Shown here piece after piece: positions 48,963 to 63,452 of a stretch of DNA of 64,000 nt. This stretch comes from Callaeas wilsoni. Its lineage: Eukaryota; Chordata; Aves; Passeriformes; Callaeidae. The stretch lies in the NCBI GenBank assembly GCA_013398955.1, contig VWPU01001222.1, forward strand, positions 41,283 to 105,282. Direction: 5' to 3'. The notes under the pieces are model-generated. The model was not told the origin of the DNA and made no database searches. It was given only the letters and a program-made list of their open reading frames with translations. Every line of letters begins with the position of its first letter. Positions within the stretch are counted from its first letter, which is position 1. Position numbers and translations under genes: made by a program.

Positions 48963-51900
48963 CCTTCAGTTGTCTTCAGTTTCCTTGCTTTGTAGATTAC
49001 TTTCCTGCCAATTAAACTGTAGTACCATCTTAAGCTTTTTATGTGTTCTCTAGGCGTACTTTTGTATGAAACATTGAAGCACTGAGCAGATAAGAGGATA
49101 TAATTTGTGCGCTAATACCTTTTATAACCTAAGTTTTTAGGTTTACATTTTAGGTGTCACTTTTTGTCTTGCTAGGAGTTAGTGTATAAGCAGTTGCAAA
49201 TGCAAATCTTCATTCTTTCATTTTTTTTGCTTGAATTCTCATTCCAGTGGTTTTCCTTGAAGCAGCACTCATAAATATGCTTTAATAGATGAAAATATCC
49301 TTGAAGAGGAAATGCATTTCTAAAGTGTTGTAAATGTCAAAGCAAGGATGGAGGTAAAAATTATCTCTGAACTTAATATTTCTATCAGAAAATTCCTCAT
49401 AGGGAAAGAAGCTTGCAGAGAGCACTGATAATTCATAGATACCTATGCTGATTCAAGAAATGATCTTTGAGATCTGATGCATATTAAGGTTTGTAGAAGG
49501 TAATAATTGTTTTAAGTTACTTTGTTTCTCTTTCTACTAATAAATTCCTTCATGGGTATGAAGGAACTGCCACTGTCTACCTGTCAGCTTCCCTTTCCAC
49601 TCTTGGTCTAGATCTCTAATCACAAACTCAGTTTTGCATGAACAGGGGTTTTGATCATTCTCTGTCCTAATGACATTTATATCCAGAAGGCCCACCCTTC
49701 TGCTTCCTCCATCCGTATGCTGAAGGAGTCTACGCAGATATTGTACATCTAGGAATACACAGGGAGAGTAATCTGTTAATTGTGCCCATGTTCTTAAGCA
49801 CATGGCATTGTTTTACTCTACAAATCATGTGTAATCTAGAGTGTTTTATAAAATTGATCAAAGTAGATTATCAAATTACCAACAAATTTTTGGTTACTAC
49901 CAAAAAAACCCTATGCATACATGAAAGAGTAACAGAATGCATCAGGATACGTTGTCTGTGAATAAAATGTTCTGAAAAGGCTCAGAGTATTTCTTGTGGA
50001 GAGACAGTAAAATGCTCACATGGTGAGAACTGAAAATCAGCAAGATTCAGTGTGCTGCAGAGCGTTCAGAGAAACTGAGGGAAGTCTGCAATGCAGAAGA
50101 AATGCTGGAGTAGGAGGTTAAATTGGTGATAAGTGGAAAGCTGGTGAGTAGATAGGATGAATCAGATTGACAGTAAATTTCACTAACTCACAGTAAATTT
50201 CTGTTGTGATATCTTACAGAGGTAAAAAGTAATATCAAATTCAGATGGAATGATGAATAAAAATGCAATATGAACATAAGAACATATGGAAATTGTAAAG
50301 GGGATTTTTATATCAGAGTAAAATACTTTGTCAAATGTTTCTTGAGAACCTGTTGATACTGGTTTTTACTTACAGTGACTGAAAAAAGAAAACTTTGGTA
50401 GGTTATCGGCATACAGGTTTTTCATATCATGTAGCAACTCTGGGGAACAGTAACATCAAGGACAGATAGCAAGTCCCTAAGGCTCTATCAAATTGGTATT
50501 TTCCCTTCAGCTGTTAAATATTTTATTCTAATATTTTATTCTGAGTTTAATACTCAGAATGTCTCTTGGGACATAATTTCATTTTCTGGCTTTATATACT
50601 CTCTCTAAAATGTGGGAATATTTGCTCTATGAGAGACACAAACATAAAAGAACAAGGTTGAATACTGAAGGCATCTGTTGTTCTCAGTAGGAATAGGATC
50701 CTGAGGGAATAGATGGTCTAGCTGAGCTAATAAAAAGTGTGAACTATGACACGTTCATTAAAAAGAAGTCTCAAATAGGATTCTAACTTAGAATACTCTG
50801 GAAAAAGAGTCCTGGACCTGCAATATTAAGCTAATTATTGAATGAATATTTATCTCTTGTCTTCTCTTTTGATCAGCTGTTTCTTTTAACATTGTGTTCC
50901 GAGACTTGGCTTAGGAGTCCGTGTCCATTGTGTCTCTAGTTGCCATCTTCTGGCTACTCCTTACTTTTATCACAGACTGAAATGTAATTTGACAAAGCTT
51001 ACACATCAGCATTCTTGCTTAGTTTTCAAATTCTCCTCGATTTTGGAAATACATATAGGATTTGTTAAACTACATGCTGAAATAAAATCGTATTTATTGC
51101 AGGTTAGAAAAGTGAAATTCAAGTAGGAATACTTTGAACAGCATTCATATCCTTCCTTCTCCACAGACTGGACTGAATAAGATAAAACACCATAAGAATT
51201 GAGATAAGTGTTTCTTCCAAATCAATCCTCTCTTTCTTTTCTTGTTTGATGCACTTCTTACTCTTATTTGCACCTCATTTTTAAGTGCTACGACTACAAC
51301 CAGCTACAGGTTGAAATGAACACTTCTGTGTCTTTATGGCTATCTCCTAAGACTTGAAATTTCATTTCTAGATTGGTCACAGTTTCGAACTCCTGCTGAG
51401 TTTTTTGGTTTTTAGTTCTCCCCACCTCCAGCTTTGATATCTGGAAAGGTAAATTAAAAGCTCTCAGTAATTTTTGCATATCTATTTTATACAATTTCAA
51501 TAAATGATGTTTTCCCTGTACTTCAAATCTGTTCTTTTGCAGCTGGCATGATCACTCACGTAACATGCTTGGGAAGTAATTCTGGGGTCACTCCTGATGT
51601 ACTGTCAGTTATGATACTCTGCTCCAGTAGCTCGTGACCATACTGTCCTGTAATGGGAAACACTATCTCTCCTCTTATAGAATCTTTTGTTCTCTTAATG
51701 TGCAATTTTATCTGAGTTAAAACCCTCTTGAAAAGGATGGGAGGAGGAAGAAGAGCTGATGCATTTTTCTCATATAGCAAAATACAGGCCTATACCATTG
51801 ATAAAGTACTAGTTTGGTTGCTGCAGATCTAGGTGCTTTCACTTCTGGCCACGGACTTCGAATCAAAACCTGAATGGGGAGGAGAGGGGCAGAGGAGCAT

Positions 51901-52878
51901 GGTCTCCTCCTGTCTCCCTGTCATTACAGGTGTAGGGCTGAACTTGGAAGTATTGATGGGAAGGGTTGGGAAGGGAGAGGTAGGAAGTGCTTTATGTAAA
52001 TTTAGCAGCAAGGATGGCATTAATAGCAAATTGGTTTGAACAAGCTACACAAATTGTTTGGATTAAGAAGTCCAAGTCATCTTAATCACAAATGAGAGTG
52101 GATATCCCAGAAAGTCCTTTTAAGCTTTGTGTTTCCAATTTAACTTTTCTGGATTCAAATGCCAGGATTTCTATCTATGCAACTCAGTCCTTCAGTTTCT
52201 ACTTGTATGTACAAATGGCTGTGAAGCTGATGGTCTAATAATTGTTGGGATCTTGGAGGAAATAAACCTCTCTAGTTACAGCATGAGCAGAAGGGGTTTT
52301 TTTGTTGTTGTTGCTGTTAGGTTGGGGTTGTTTTTTTTGTTTGTTTTATTTCCCCAGAAGCTTCTGCATGAGACATCAGCAAGCATTTTGGTTCTGTGTC
52401 TCAGAGCCAGTGGCCGTGCCAGTAGTGGTTTGTGGTTGCGAGTCAAGATTACAACTGCAAACAAACAGGACTTCAGACCTTCAGGAGCTCAATTTGAGCT
52501 GATGGTCTGTTTAACAGCTAATAGCGCAATAAAGACTAATAGTTTACAACCAGAAGTGGAATTGCATTGTGATGGCAGTCAAAACCTTTGCCAGAGAAAA
52601 TGGACATTTCTGAAGCTCTGCTAAGTTCTTGTTCCATCCATGCTTTTCTCATTGACACTTCTGTTCTCAGTGTAACTGTGAATCTCTGCCACTTTGTCCT
52701 CAAATTTAGAAACTTATCACATCATGTTTCCTGATTAGTAGGATTTCACTACAGTCTAATATTACTGCGTGTTCTTCTATAAGTAAAGAAGAAAAAAATC
52801 CAAACCACAAACCTCCCCAAAAACTTAAGTGCTTTTTGTTCTATAACCCACTTCTTTACAAAGCTCTACTAAAACAAC

Positions 52879-52905
52879 TTTATTATTATTATTATTATTA
52901 TTATT
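52879..52905 (+). repeat. (TTA)n trinucleotide microsatellite
   Basis: About nine uninterrupted TTA/ATT units. Confidence 0.95.
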
Positions 52906-53991
52906 GCTTTTTTCATATCATTCCACCATTAAACTCTACCATTAAACTTGCCCACTGAGTTATCAAAAAGAAAAAAGCAGAAGATAATTTTTGATCTCCT
53001 CTTCAAAATTATGGGGAAGCCAATTCTTGTAGTGCATCTTGTTATTACAATTTTAAAATATGGGAAGATATTTAAACCCCAGAACAGAAGGAAAAATCTG
53101 TGTATTGCATGCATAAATGCAGGAAATATACCTTTTAGTTTTTCAGATTTGATGGGTCATTCAAATTGCAAGAATGACAATAAAAATTTTTCTTGCCAAG
53201 GAGTCTGAGCCAAGAAATTTTTGGAAAGCCAAAATTTTATAGAGTGACTTTTGTTCTGTCTTTGAGATTCAGCAAAAAGTTGTCTTTTTTTTTTTTTTTT
53301 TTAAAGTTCCAGGGACATCCACTGCAATTTAATTGAAATTTAAAGCATTATCCAGATATGCACTTTCTGATAGCCAGGGCTGCATAAGTATATTTCTAGG
53401 CAAATTATTTCAAGGCCCTTTTTTTACCAGCTTCACTCATACAGTCTCAGCTGTTTTAAAAATCATCTTTTCTTTTCTTCAATATGGATTATTCCTGCAA
53501 TCCTGGGTTTTCTTAGAAGTCTTTGTTGTTAGAATTCGAGATCTCAGATTCTGCACATGTGTACAAGAAGTAATAATCATGCTTGACTTTGACCTTCCTC
53601 TCCAGCCTTAAGTGCAGATTAGAGCAAGTGTTTTGTATACAGAACAAAATATATAGAAAAACACCAAAGATTTGATGTTGAATTCCAAAGGGTCCTTAAC
53701 TTTTTTGCTGTAGAGATGTCTTGGCATTAATTATTTGACTGCTTATGCTTTTGTTTTCTGTAACATTTTTGTTAGACCTTTTATAATCTCTTTTTAAAAA
53801 CTCAGTATCTGAATTTTCACCGCCAAAATCTTTCTGCCATTTAAAGTGATACCCTTCAAACCCAAGGGAAGTGACAGGAGGAATATTTGCACTTGGTTTA
53901 AGCTAACAGAAGATCATTAAAATTTGATCACCTTCTTTTTAAATGAAGCACAGCTGGAAGAGGAAAAGCAATTGTTCCTGGAAAACCAGAA

Positions 53992-54012
53992 TTTTTTTTT
54001 TTTTTTTTTTTT
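53992..54012 (+). repeat. T21 homopolymer
   Basis: An uninterrupted run of 21 T. It could be the tail of a minus-strand retrocopy, but the sequence to its right shows no gene-like body, so a simple homopolymer is the better reading. Confidence 0.9.
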
Positions 54013-55995
54013 AATGTCAATGCTATGCACTAGATTTTCTAGTAAAGGACCTGAGAAAGATGGGGTTTTTTAACTCCTCTTTGGAGAAGCAAATGAGGTC
54101 TGGACAGGTCCACAGAAGTAAATTAGTTCTGTGTTGCAGGAGATAGCAGTGGTTCAGAAAGTTCATGTTTTGGAAAAAAAAAAACCAGGACTGGAGGTTC
54201 AGGATGAGGCAGAAGAAGGGCCCAGCCCAATAATTTACATTTTAAGAACTAAGGACTGATACAGAAACTGTCTGTTTTCCCTCATTCATGTATCTTAACT
54301 ACTTTAGTCACAGCAACATCTTGCATGATTTAAAGTAAAAATTGATTTACTTCTTGTCTATGGGCAAGTGTGTGCATTTTGGTGACCTGTGTGAACTGCA
54401 AGTTCACAATGGGTGCACTTCTGGGAAATTGTTCTCACACTGCTGAGCAAGTTCAGAAGTTGGCATTGCTCCTAAACAATGACCATGAGACCAAATTTGA
54501 TGAAAAGTCACAGACAGGAAAGCAAATTGCAAACATATTCTTATAGTACGAGAAAGTGCTATGCATGAAATCTTGCTATGGAAAAGAGAGGGAACATGCC
54601 ATACATCTATACCTGATCCATACGTTTATAAAGCCATGAATTTATTTTTAGCTTATTTAAAATATTAATAGTGTAAACAGAATAATAAGAAAAAAATTCT
54701 AATTGCAGTAATATCAACACCTCATATGGATATAAGATATCATAGTGTGACAACTTAATGACTAAAGACATTCAGGAAAAATTTGGCTTGTATATCATCC
54801 TCACCTAGATAGTATTGTAATCTTCCCTGAGACTGTAGGATGTTTTAAAATAAGATGTCCTTCTATGGACGCTATTCTACTTCTATAGATCACTTGCAAG
54901 CCAATCACACAAACCCCTCATGGTTTTTTTTCCCCGGTTTTTTTTTTCTAAAAAGATGGAATGTTCCAAAGAAGCTAAAGCACTATCTACTAAAATAGTG
55001 AGGAAATCCTATGGTTGTTTTCAGATAAATGTTTTGCCTTCAATAAAAAAATCAGCATGTTAAAACATTTATTACCCATGTATTTTCATCTTTTTTTTTT
55101 CTTTCATTGGGTGGAAAAACCAAAGAGGTAAAGTATTAAAATGTGACCTATCCAAGTTATCTCTGAAGACATCCTATGAAGGAGTCTAGATAATGATAAG
55201 GTAAAATAATGTGGGATAAAATGTGATTATTAAATCAAAAGGAACTTGAGGTTGAGAGTGGAGTTACTTAATAGAGAGGAATGGAAACTGTACAACATAC
55301 CATAAATACTTGAACAAAACTGCTAGGGGAATGTTTGCAATTAAGATGCTTATACCTGACAAGTTAGCTGTGTATTGGAAATTGTGAAGGATTGCTGGGG
55401 TTTTTTATGGGTTTTTTCCCCCCTCCCCTCAGTCTTGTTCTTTGGACATAAGATAACTCTAATAGCTTTTTTTTTTTTGACTGAACAGCTTATCTGTTCC
55501 ATTTTTAATACACTTTCTACAGTAAAGATAGCTGTCCTGTTCTGATGGTAAAAAGTTTGGTGTCATAATTTCTGTAATATAAAGCATGACTTCTATTTGG
55601 TGACTGAAGGTCTATATCGAGGCACAGACCAGCTGATATGAACTAGGAAATTTCCGCAGAGCTTAAATAGAAGTAATATTCATATCCACCTTCTAAGACC
55701 CTATAAAGTTTAAAGTTTACCATCGTTCTTCTAGTGTACAGGTGTTGTTTTCTTCTAGTAGTATTTCTTCTCCTCACAATCAGAGAGAAGTGGTATTCCT
55801 CTGTATCTTTGTATTCCTGAGTATCAGTGTTGATTATATAATGTATATGTGTATTATATCAAAATTATTGTCCTTTTTACTGATCTGTAGAGTTTGGAGT
55901 CGTGCTTATTACCAGCCTTTTACTTATCTTTTTGTTCTAGGCTTCAGAGTCAGACACTTATTTACAGGCAACTGATGAAGTAATTGTTTACTCAC

Positions 55996-56091
55996 CTTGA
56001 CCATATACAGGTTATTATCATTGTCACTGACTTGTAACTTGATGGTGGCTGAGTTCATAATCACACTGCTTCACTTCCTTAGGCTATGGAG
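55996..56091 (-). other. Candidate minus-strand first coding exon (unproven)
   Basis: On the minus strand, TTTTTCAG ends at 56092. The following sequence has a stop (TGA), then an ATG (56058-56056) with A at -3, and 21 open codons: MNSATIKLQVSD, then NDNNLYMVK. These end at a strong donor, AAG|GTGAGT, at 55996/55995. The layout (stop, ATG, short open stretch, donor) would fit a first coding exon of a gene driven from the CpG island at the right edge. I do not recognise the peptide. Chance remains the main alternative. Confidence 0.18.
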
Positions 56092-59000
56092 CTGAAAAAT
56101 GGTTTGTGTTTATGCTTAAGGCCCTTATTTGATCACATCTTGGAGTGCTATTGCTAGGAGACTGCAATGATTTCATACTCAATTTCTACAGTCTCCTGAG
56201 GTCTCATGCACATGGTCCCAAGTACCTGCTCTACCCCTAAGTAAGTGTTCCCACCTGGGAGCCAAAAATTGTCTTCCGCTGATGCCTTTGGGTCACATGT
56301 GAGATTGAATTCGCTGGTTGCTCTGTTTTCCTGCTTTTAATCTCAAAGATTTACTTTGACTCTGCCTCTTTTCATCACTGGTTCCTAGGGACTGATTTAA
56401 AGTAGTATGAAAAGGGCATTTGAGGGAGGTTTGCATGAAGACACAAGTAGTTGTGGCCATACTTGTCAGAGAAATGGCTGTATGGTTGCAGAAGGATATG
56501 TGGTAGAAGGTAGGGAAACAAATGATACTAAATAGGTATTGAATAAGGCCATCAAAATCTACCCAGTGTATGTAGTATGCAACTTCAAGGCCCTAACACA
56601 GATTCAGCTGCTTCCTTTACAGGTCCAGCAATGCTAAATGGATGTGATACTGTCTCATTCTTATTCCTGATGACCATTTCCTGCCTGAAGCACACAGTGA
56701 GTAGCTTCTTCAGGCTTAATCTGTACCATTTTCAATTCAATTTCAATTTCCAGTTGCCTGGAGATGACAATAAAATGATTTTTGGATTTTTTAAATTTTT
56801 TTTTTACCTGTAATGAAAATAAGAGTGCAGAGTAGAAAAATTATTACTTAGTTTAAAGTGGCAGAGTTTTGAGTGGTTTGAATAAACCTTTCTTATTACT
56901 CATGAGCAAGGTTCAGCTCAGGTTTATCAAACCATAGATATGATCAGATCAATTCTAAATCTATTTAAAATGGTTTTCCTCAATGTCAGAGACAAATTTA
57001 GCATACTGGGAAGAAGATCTAGAGGTCCTTATTACAATCACAACTGTTCTGGAAAATCTGGAGTAGACTGGTAACTGGTCATGTTCCCCAGAGGGCATTA
57101 CTGAAGGATTCCACAGGAATGCCGATAAACTGTTCTTCTTAATATCTGCAGGACCCTGCCAGGAGGGAAAAGACAGACCACAGACTAGCAGTGTGGTAAT
57201 TTAACTTGCTCTCAACGCTTGTACTTCATACTTAATAAGTAACAGAATCAAATTTTGGATGAAGGAGAGCTGTTACAAAATTGCTTCAACCAAGGTGTAG
57301 GCTTTGAAGATATGTTTGGGCTGTGGTATCTCTCTTCTGTCTTTCTCCTCCCTGAGGTAGTAGCTGCAGTATATTCACTCAAATACATTGCAATTCATAC
57401 CAGATTAAGGATGTGAAAACTAAACTTAAGGATTTGCACTTTTCAATCTTAAATTTTAGGTTAATTAGAGCATCAAGCCATAGCTAGCATAAAAGGGGAA
57501 AGAAAATGCCTGAAAACTTTGGGGAAGCCCTTTACTTGGAAGAAGAAATCTAGGTTTTGACCATTTATGGGAAATCCTAGGGGCATATAAGTTGCAATAA
57601 GTTGCAACAGATAATTATCAAAGCTATGAAGTCAACCTTTTTTAAACTATATATATATATATTTCAGGTAAGTATGTATACATAAATAGGTGTCGGCACA
57701 TATATGTAGTAAAAATGGAGCTTATTCTGAATATATTTACTTACTGGTCTAAGCTGTATTAGTTATTATACTTACAGAAATCTCATGGCTGATTTGCTGC
57801 AATGCCTATTGTATTGCCTTAAGAATGCTGCATACCCAGTATTGGCTAGTTTACAGCCAATTTCTGATATTTTTCTCTATAACAGGTTAATGTAGGCGTT
57901 GGGGTCAAAACACAAGCTTTACACTATTTTTATTTTGTATGGATATGATATGGATATGTTTTAGTTATATCAAATCTCAAAGATTTATGGAACTTAGAGA
58001 CTATTACAGCTACGGTTTCTGTAACAGGAAAGATGATTCCTTCTGGTTTTTCTGTTCAGATTTCTCTTCTATTAAGTATAGATATAAATATGTGCAGAGT
58101 CTGATATAATTAAATGAGTTATAAGAACTTTTTTCTCTTTTGTCTTGGAGGCAACTCTCAACTTTCTTGTAAATGGAACTAAGAGTCCAAAGCCACCAAA
58201 AAAAAAAAATCTCATATACTTGATATTAGTATGCCTCAATTTTTTTTTATTTGAGAATACTCAGCAACATTATATTTTTAAGTTGAAAAGTATGATCATA
58301 CATACAAAATAGGATCTATATAATAAGGAAGGTAATATTTTAGTTTTCTGCAGAACATTTATTGATAACACTGCCCATGCAACTTTGCATACAGGTATTC
58401 AATATATATTGAACATTAAAAGTTAGTACTCTGGTTTCTGCAGTGAGAATTTTACAGTGCATGCACAGAACTTAATGTGCAACATGAAAACTGGTTTATG
58501 CCATTTCATGTTTCAGCAGGTAAATCCCAGTCTTATTTATTCTCCAGCACAAACCACGGGCTGGCTGTAGAAGGTCAGGCTGGGAAGTTGCTCATGTTTA
58601 ACACTGCAGCATTTGGGAGTGATGAATATTTAATTAGGCAAGTGTGGACCGTGGGGGAGGTTGAGGCAGCCGTAGCTCCTGGTTGACTGTCTGCGCTATC
58701 ATCTTAGAGTGTTGTGTGAAAATGAATCCTTGGGGTAAGCTTCAAGGACACTGAGTAGGTAACAAAAGGCATTCTGCGAGCAGCTAGCTCAGGGATGGTA
58801 GGAATAATAGAGATAAACATTTTAAGGATTTCTGTTACTCTGGTCAAAGATTCTGGTGGGCTGAGCCAACATGTTTTATTAGTTTACATAAATGTATTAG
58901 AAAATTACATTTCAACCTATAAAGTCTGGGACTATAGCTGCAATGAAAGTAATTTATTTTACTCAGGTATTAGCTATCAGAATAGAGCACATGTATAATT

Positions 59001-62000
59001 TGTTGATATTATGCAAACAATGTGAGGTAGCAGTAACTTCTCTGTAGTCCTACTTTAAACACAGCAACAGAGCTGTTTGAAGATAATATTCATAGCAAGC
59101 TTTCAGGAGAAATTAGAAACTATAGACAAAAGCAGGAAGACTGTACTAATTTTCAGTAGCATAGGCCAGGATAAAGATTTCTTACTATTTTGTGTTTCAC
59201 ATTTAAAAACATTGCATGCAGTTTGGATAAGTAACAGTTGGGCTAATAGGAAGGTTTTAATTCTGCTACGAAGAGTATGAAAAAAATTAAAGAAGGTAAT
59301 TAAGTCTGTATTCATAACCAGGGACATTGGCAGTCCCCTCACTCTCTGTCCTGGGCTCTGTGGAAGTTATTGTTCCTGTAAGACAGAACGAGATCATGTC
59401 CACATCCCATGTAAACATCCATTTTAATATGAAATGAATGGAGCAAGAAATAGTTTTGTGTTCCTTGTTGGCACTATAACGTTCAGGACAGACAACAAAG
59501 AACAATAACCATTTTAATCTAAGTAAATTTAGCTAGCATGTTACTGCTAATCAGTTAGGAAGGGAACATATGCCTGCATCTCTGCTTCCCCAGCTCATCT
59601 TCTATCATATAACCATCTCTGGTCTGTGTTAATATCCAAGACTAAATTTGGGCAAATGACGTGCAAGAGAATTTTTGTTGCTATTCACTGGCAGTGGCTA
59701 AAAGTGGTAGCTGGTATTTTCATGGACATCATGAATAATTTGGAATTACTTCTGTGGTTTCCAGTGACTTCTGTGATGAATGACTCTCATCCTGCTGCAT
59801 CCACTTGAATAATGATGGCGAACTTTGGACACCTCAGTGCACAATACTGTCAAGTCAAGAAGTATAAGTCCATGGAAGAGCTATTAAAATAAATAAGTTA
59901 GGGACTGTGATTTAAGACGACTCTTACTTTTATGACAGGCAAGGAACAACTGAAAAGAGATCTGATGATGGTCATCTACTTGTGGCAGCTGTTTATTATG
60001 CTGTATCGTAAACATCTTGCTGTTACCTTGTGCTCACCCATCTGTTTGTTTCTGCCCATCTGTTATTGCTTGCCATGTGCTTAGGTTGTAAATATCACTG
60101 TTGTTTGAAATAAAAAGGTTAAAAATCCTTTGATTAAAAAAAAAAAACCTCAGTTGTTGAATTCAGTATTTGCATTAAGAAAACAAAAAAGCTCTTACAA
60201 GCCTCTGGAGTCAACATCGAGGAAATTCTGTACAGGTTTTCTGTGCTCCTGGATAACTTCCTGTGGTTACCCTTTCTGATGAGGCTGAAGCATTTAACTG
60301 AGTTGATTTTTGTTGTAAGATTTCAATTTGCTTTTAGTCAGTAGCAGGGGCTAGTTCAGGAGGAAATTTTGTTTTTGGAAGTCAGAGGATTGTGTGCAAA
60401 TGGAAGAGGTATACAAGGCAAATTGCCTGCAAGAAGCCAATCAACTTGTGCTCTGTGTATGTCACTTCAGCTTCTGCTGGGGATTTTTATTCCCAGACTA
60501 GCAAATTTATATTTGGCATGCATTGTCATCCTTATTCTTTGGGTTTCTTCTCATCAAATATTTGTGATGGCTTTTTTTTTCTCTCCCTAAACTATTATAT
60601 GTGCTTTCGGCATTTGAGTCTTTGCCATTGTTACATAATATGACAACAGCCACATTTAATTTCTTTTTGAAAGTTTTAAGAGATGTTTTTTGTATTTTTT
60701 TTATTAAATAAAATCTGTATTTAGTAACTATTTCCTCTCTCAAAACAGAACTATAATGCTGGCTAATTCAGCATTATTCACCATTTTATGCCAGGCTATT
60801 GCAGTGGTCAGTTCAGAGACATGCAATGCTTTTGGGTGTATACTTTTTCTTTTTTGAATGAAGATTCATCCACATTGTCCCAGCAACCTAAGCAATCTAA
60901 AAATCATTGGTTTACATACTTTAATATGTGTTTTCATGTTGCTGTTAATGTATTTCTCTTTTGTTTTTGTTTGTTTTGTTTTATAGTGAAATACTATTCC
61001 TACACAGGAACAAGTAAAGAAATACTGATACATACCTGCCAATAATGACCAGCTCTGAACTACAATAGTGGTGTATTTTTCTTCTGTAGTGTTAGACTAA
61101 AGCTGTATCAGTGTGTACCCTTCTCTAAAGATGGTTAAGTTGCACTTCATTTGGCAACAAGTAGGCCTAATTGAAGTTACAAAAATGCATGTGGAATTTC
61201 ATCTTTGGACTGAATAGAATTTAATTCCATACATTTTTGGTTTTTCACGGCTTTCTTGCCATGGTGACAAAGATTTTTAAGATTTTTCTTGTAGCTTTAT
61301 GTAGAAATCCTCACAGAAAGAAAATACATTTTATTATTATCAATTAATTTGTCCTGACTGCACTACAGTATGTACTTTGTACATTCAGGGGAATGTTTCC
61401 ATTTTGCTTTTAGACTTGACTGCAGTTGTTGACACTCTTTTACAAAAACTGCGTATGTTTCCTCCCTAGTCATTTCATTCTTGCCAAGCACTTCAAAACA
61501 AAATAATTTTGTATTTTATATCATTCTAGGAGCCCACGAGCTAGACTTGGTGAAACTACTTGAAAATCCAGTTTACAAAGAGCTTTTACTTTTTCCTTCC
61601 ATGTGCTTTTCCTAATGACTGAAAAGTATGCATGTGTTTTATTCCTCCTCCATTGTACTTAAACAGTGGTTTTACTAAGTACCTGGTTCCAAAGTAAGAA
61701 TTTCTAGAAACTGATCCAGACCCTTCTGACATTAAGAGGATCTTTTTTCAGTGGGTTTTAGTTCAGCCTTATGAATTATGAATTATTAGGGAAGGACCTA
61801 GCTTGTAGATATAAAAAGTATTTTTATACCTCAGTGCAAAGAGATTGGCTCTTACTGAGGACCTTAGTGTGTCCTGTCAATTGAAAAAAAAAAAAAAAGT
61901 ATTTACCAATATATAGAAGTTGATATTGTTCAACTGTCCTTCATAATATTTTACCATATCTTTCAAAAGTACGATGGTGGTTTTATTACAGTTTTCTATT

Positions 62001-62648
62001 CTAACTTTCCTGCCCATTTTTCTCTGATCTGCTGTCTTGATTTGGAGAAAAGAAAAACTTTAGTCTTGGTCAGTCTTTTCTGCTGACCAGAGAAATATTG
62101 GGAGATAGATTTAGATCCAATGCTATCAAAATACTACACTGATTGTTAAAAAAAGTCTTGGTAAAACTAGTCAAAAATCTTTCCTGAAATCTTCCTTAGG
62201 TAGCAATTACTGTTATTGCTGTGTTGAAATGTAAAGGCTTAGGAAACAGTGTCAGAACTGGTACAGCTTTGTTTGAGGCGGTTTTTGGACGGGAGGAAGA
62301 GCAACACATGGTGTTGGTGATACATGCTTATGGCTTTAGAAAGCCAGTATTTCAGTTCTTTAGGCTTCAGTTATTTACAGTTCCTCATTTTGAAGTAACA
62401 CTGCTAGTGAAAATTCTATAAAGCAATTGGAGATGTCAAAGGATTAAAAAGGTCAAGGACTCCAGCTCAGAACCATTTGCGTTGGCCTCTTCAGTCCTCT
62501 TCTAAAGAGGAGATACAAAATTACAGTTTCAGTATCTCTTCACTTCTACCAGCTATTTAAGGACTTTCCCCTTCAAGGACCAGAGGAGTTCAGAAATTTG
62601 TAAGGCCCACTGGCATCTCGAATACCTCAGAATTTGATGGGTTTTGTT
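56092..62648. other. AT-rich single-copy DNA with candidate noncoding elements
   Basis: No gene or repeat family recognised. A short (AT)n tract lies at about 57646-57662 and TTCAAT-type repeats at about 56730-56756. The stretch 58480-58790 is complex and GC-richer. Others that might be conserved are 59985-60120 (E-box-like words and TTTATTATG) and 61060-61230 (CCTAATTGAAG). A15 lies at 61884-61898. Confidence 0.55.
58480..58790. other. Candidate conserved noncoding element (weak)
   Basis: About 300 bp with balanced composition between AT-rich flanks, no repeat homology and no supported exon. It contains GATGAATATTTAATTAGGCA, with a TAATTA homeodomain core (58631-58636), followed by a GC-richer block ending near 58790. 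The 69-codon open frame at 58477-58686 has no recognised motif. Confidence 0.2.
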
Positions 62649-62713
62649 GGGGGGGGGGGGTGTTGAGTTGGAGATTTTTGTTTGTTTGTTTGTTTGTTTG
62701 TTTGTTTGTTTGT
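62649..62713 (+). repeat. G12 homopolymer followed by (TTTG)n
   Basis: Twelve G in a row (62649-62660), a short spacer, then about nine TTTG units (62677-62713). On the complementary strand the tetramer gives a meaningless NKQT-repeat peptide. Likely polymorphic in length. Confidence 0.95.
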
Positions 62714-63452
62714 AGGTTTTTGTGGGAGGTTTTTTGGCTTTTGAGGGTCTTTTTTTTGGGAGGATTTTCTTTGGTCAAACTGTATTGTGTCTTTTCAGAA
62801 AAATCTGTGCCAAGAAATTAGTTCCTGCTTAAGATGAGTGGCTGTAGGAAGTAGTGCAAACATGAAATACTGGAATTTGCCCATATCCTTCTCAGACTAA
62901 TCCCTGTGTTGGAGTAACCTGGGGGCTTCTGTGAGCTATTTCATTTTGGTTCTTTCCATTATCTGTGTAGCTTCACTGGAAGCATAAGACAGCGTGTTTG
63001 TGCTTCAGATAGCAGACACAGAAACTGTGTCATCTAACTGTAACTTTGATAATGCTTTGATGTATTGTGTCTATAATGTATTTATCTCTGCTCACTGCAT
63101 AATATAGACAATAGCTTGAAGATGTGCATTTGTGTTTATTGTAATTTTTTAAAGGCATTCAGCAAAATGTTTTATGGTCAGTGCTGTCATTAAAATTAGA
63201 TCAGTCGATGATTTTCTTCTGTTAAGCTTTTCCTTAATGGGTTATCCTCTTTTTTCTTTTTTTTTTTTTTTTTAAACTGTATTAGGCATCACATATTGCA
63301 TCACTCTCTAATGCAATAGAGCTGTTCTCTATGAAGGAAGTACTCCAAGGGAAATGAAGACGTATTCTTTGGGTTCTATGGTCATGGATGAAGACTATAG
63401 CAGATAATTTTTATTAATAAGAAATACTTCTCAGCAAGTTGGAAAACAATGA
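62714..63452. other. AT-rich DNA before the CpG island, no gene recognised
   Basis: Single-copy sequence without assignable features apart from a T17 run at 63257-63273. Composition changes sharply from about 63530 onwards. Confidence 0.65.

Larger units (their letters stand above)
48963..55994. other. AT-rich single-copy DNA, no gene recognised
   Basis: No gene or further CR1 piece recognised. Longest frame: 52127-52624 (+, 165 codons), which includes a TTG/TTT-rich low-complexity core near 52297-52345 and has no motif. T runs occur at 53285-53302 (18 nt) and 53992-54012 (21 nt); the sequence next to them does not look like a processed gene copy. Confidence 0.6.
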
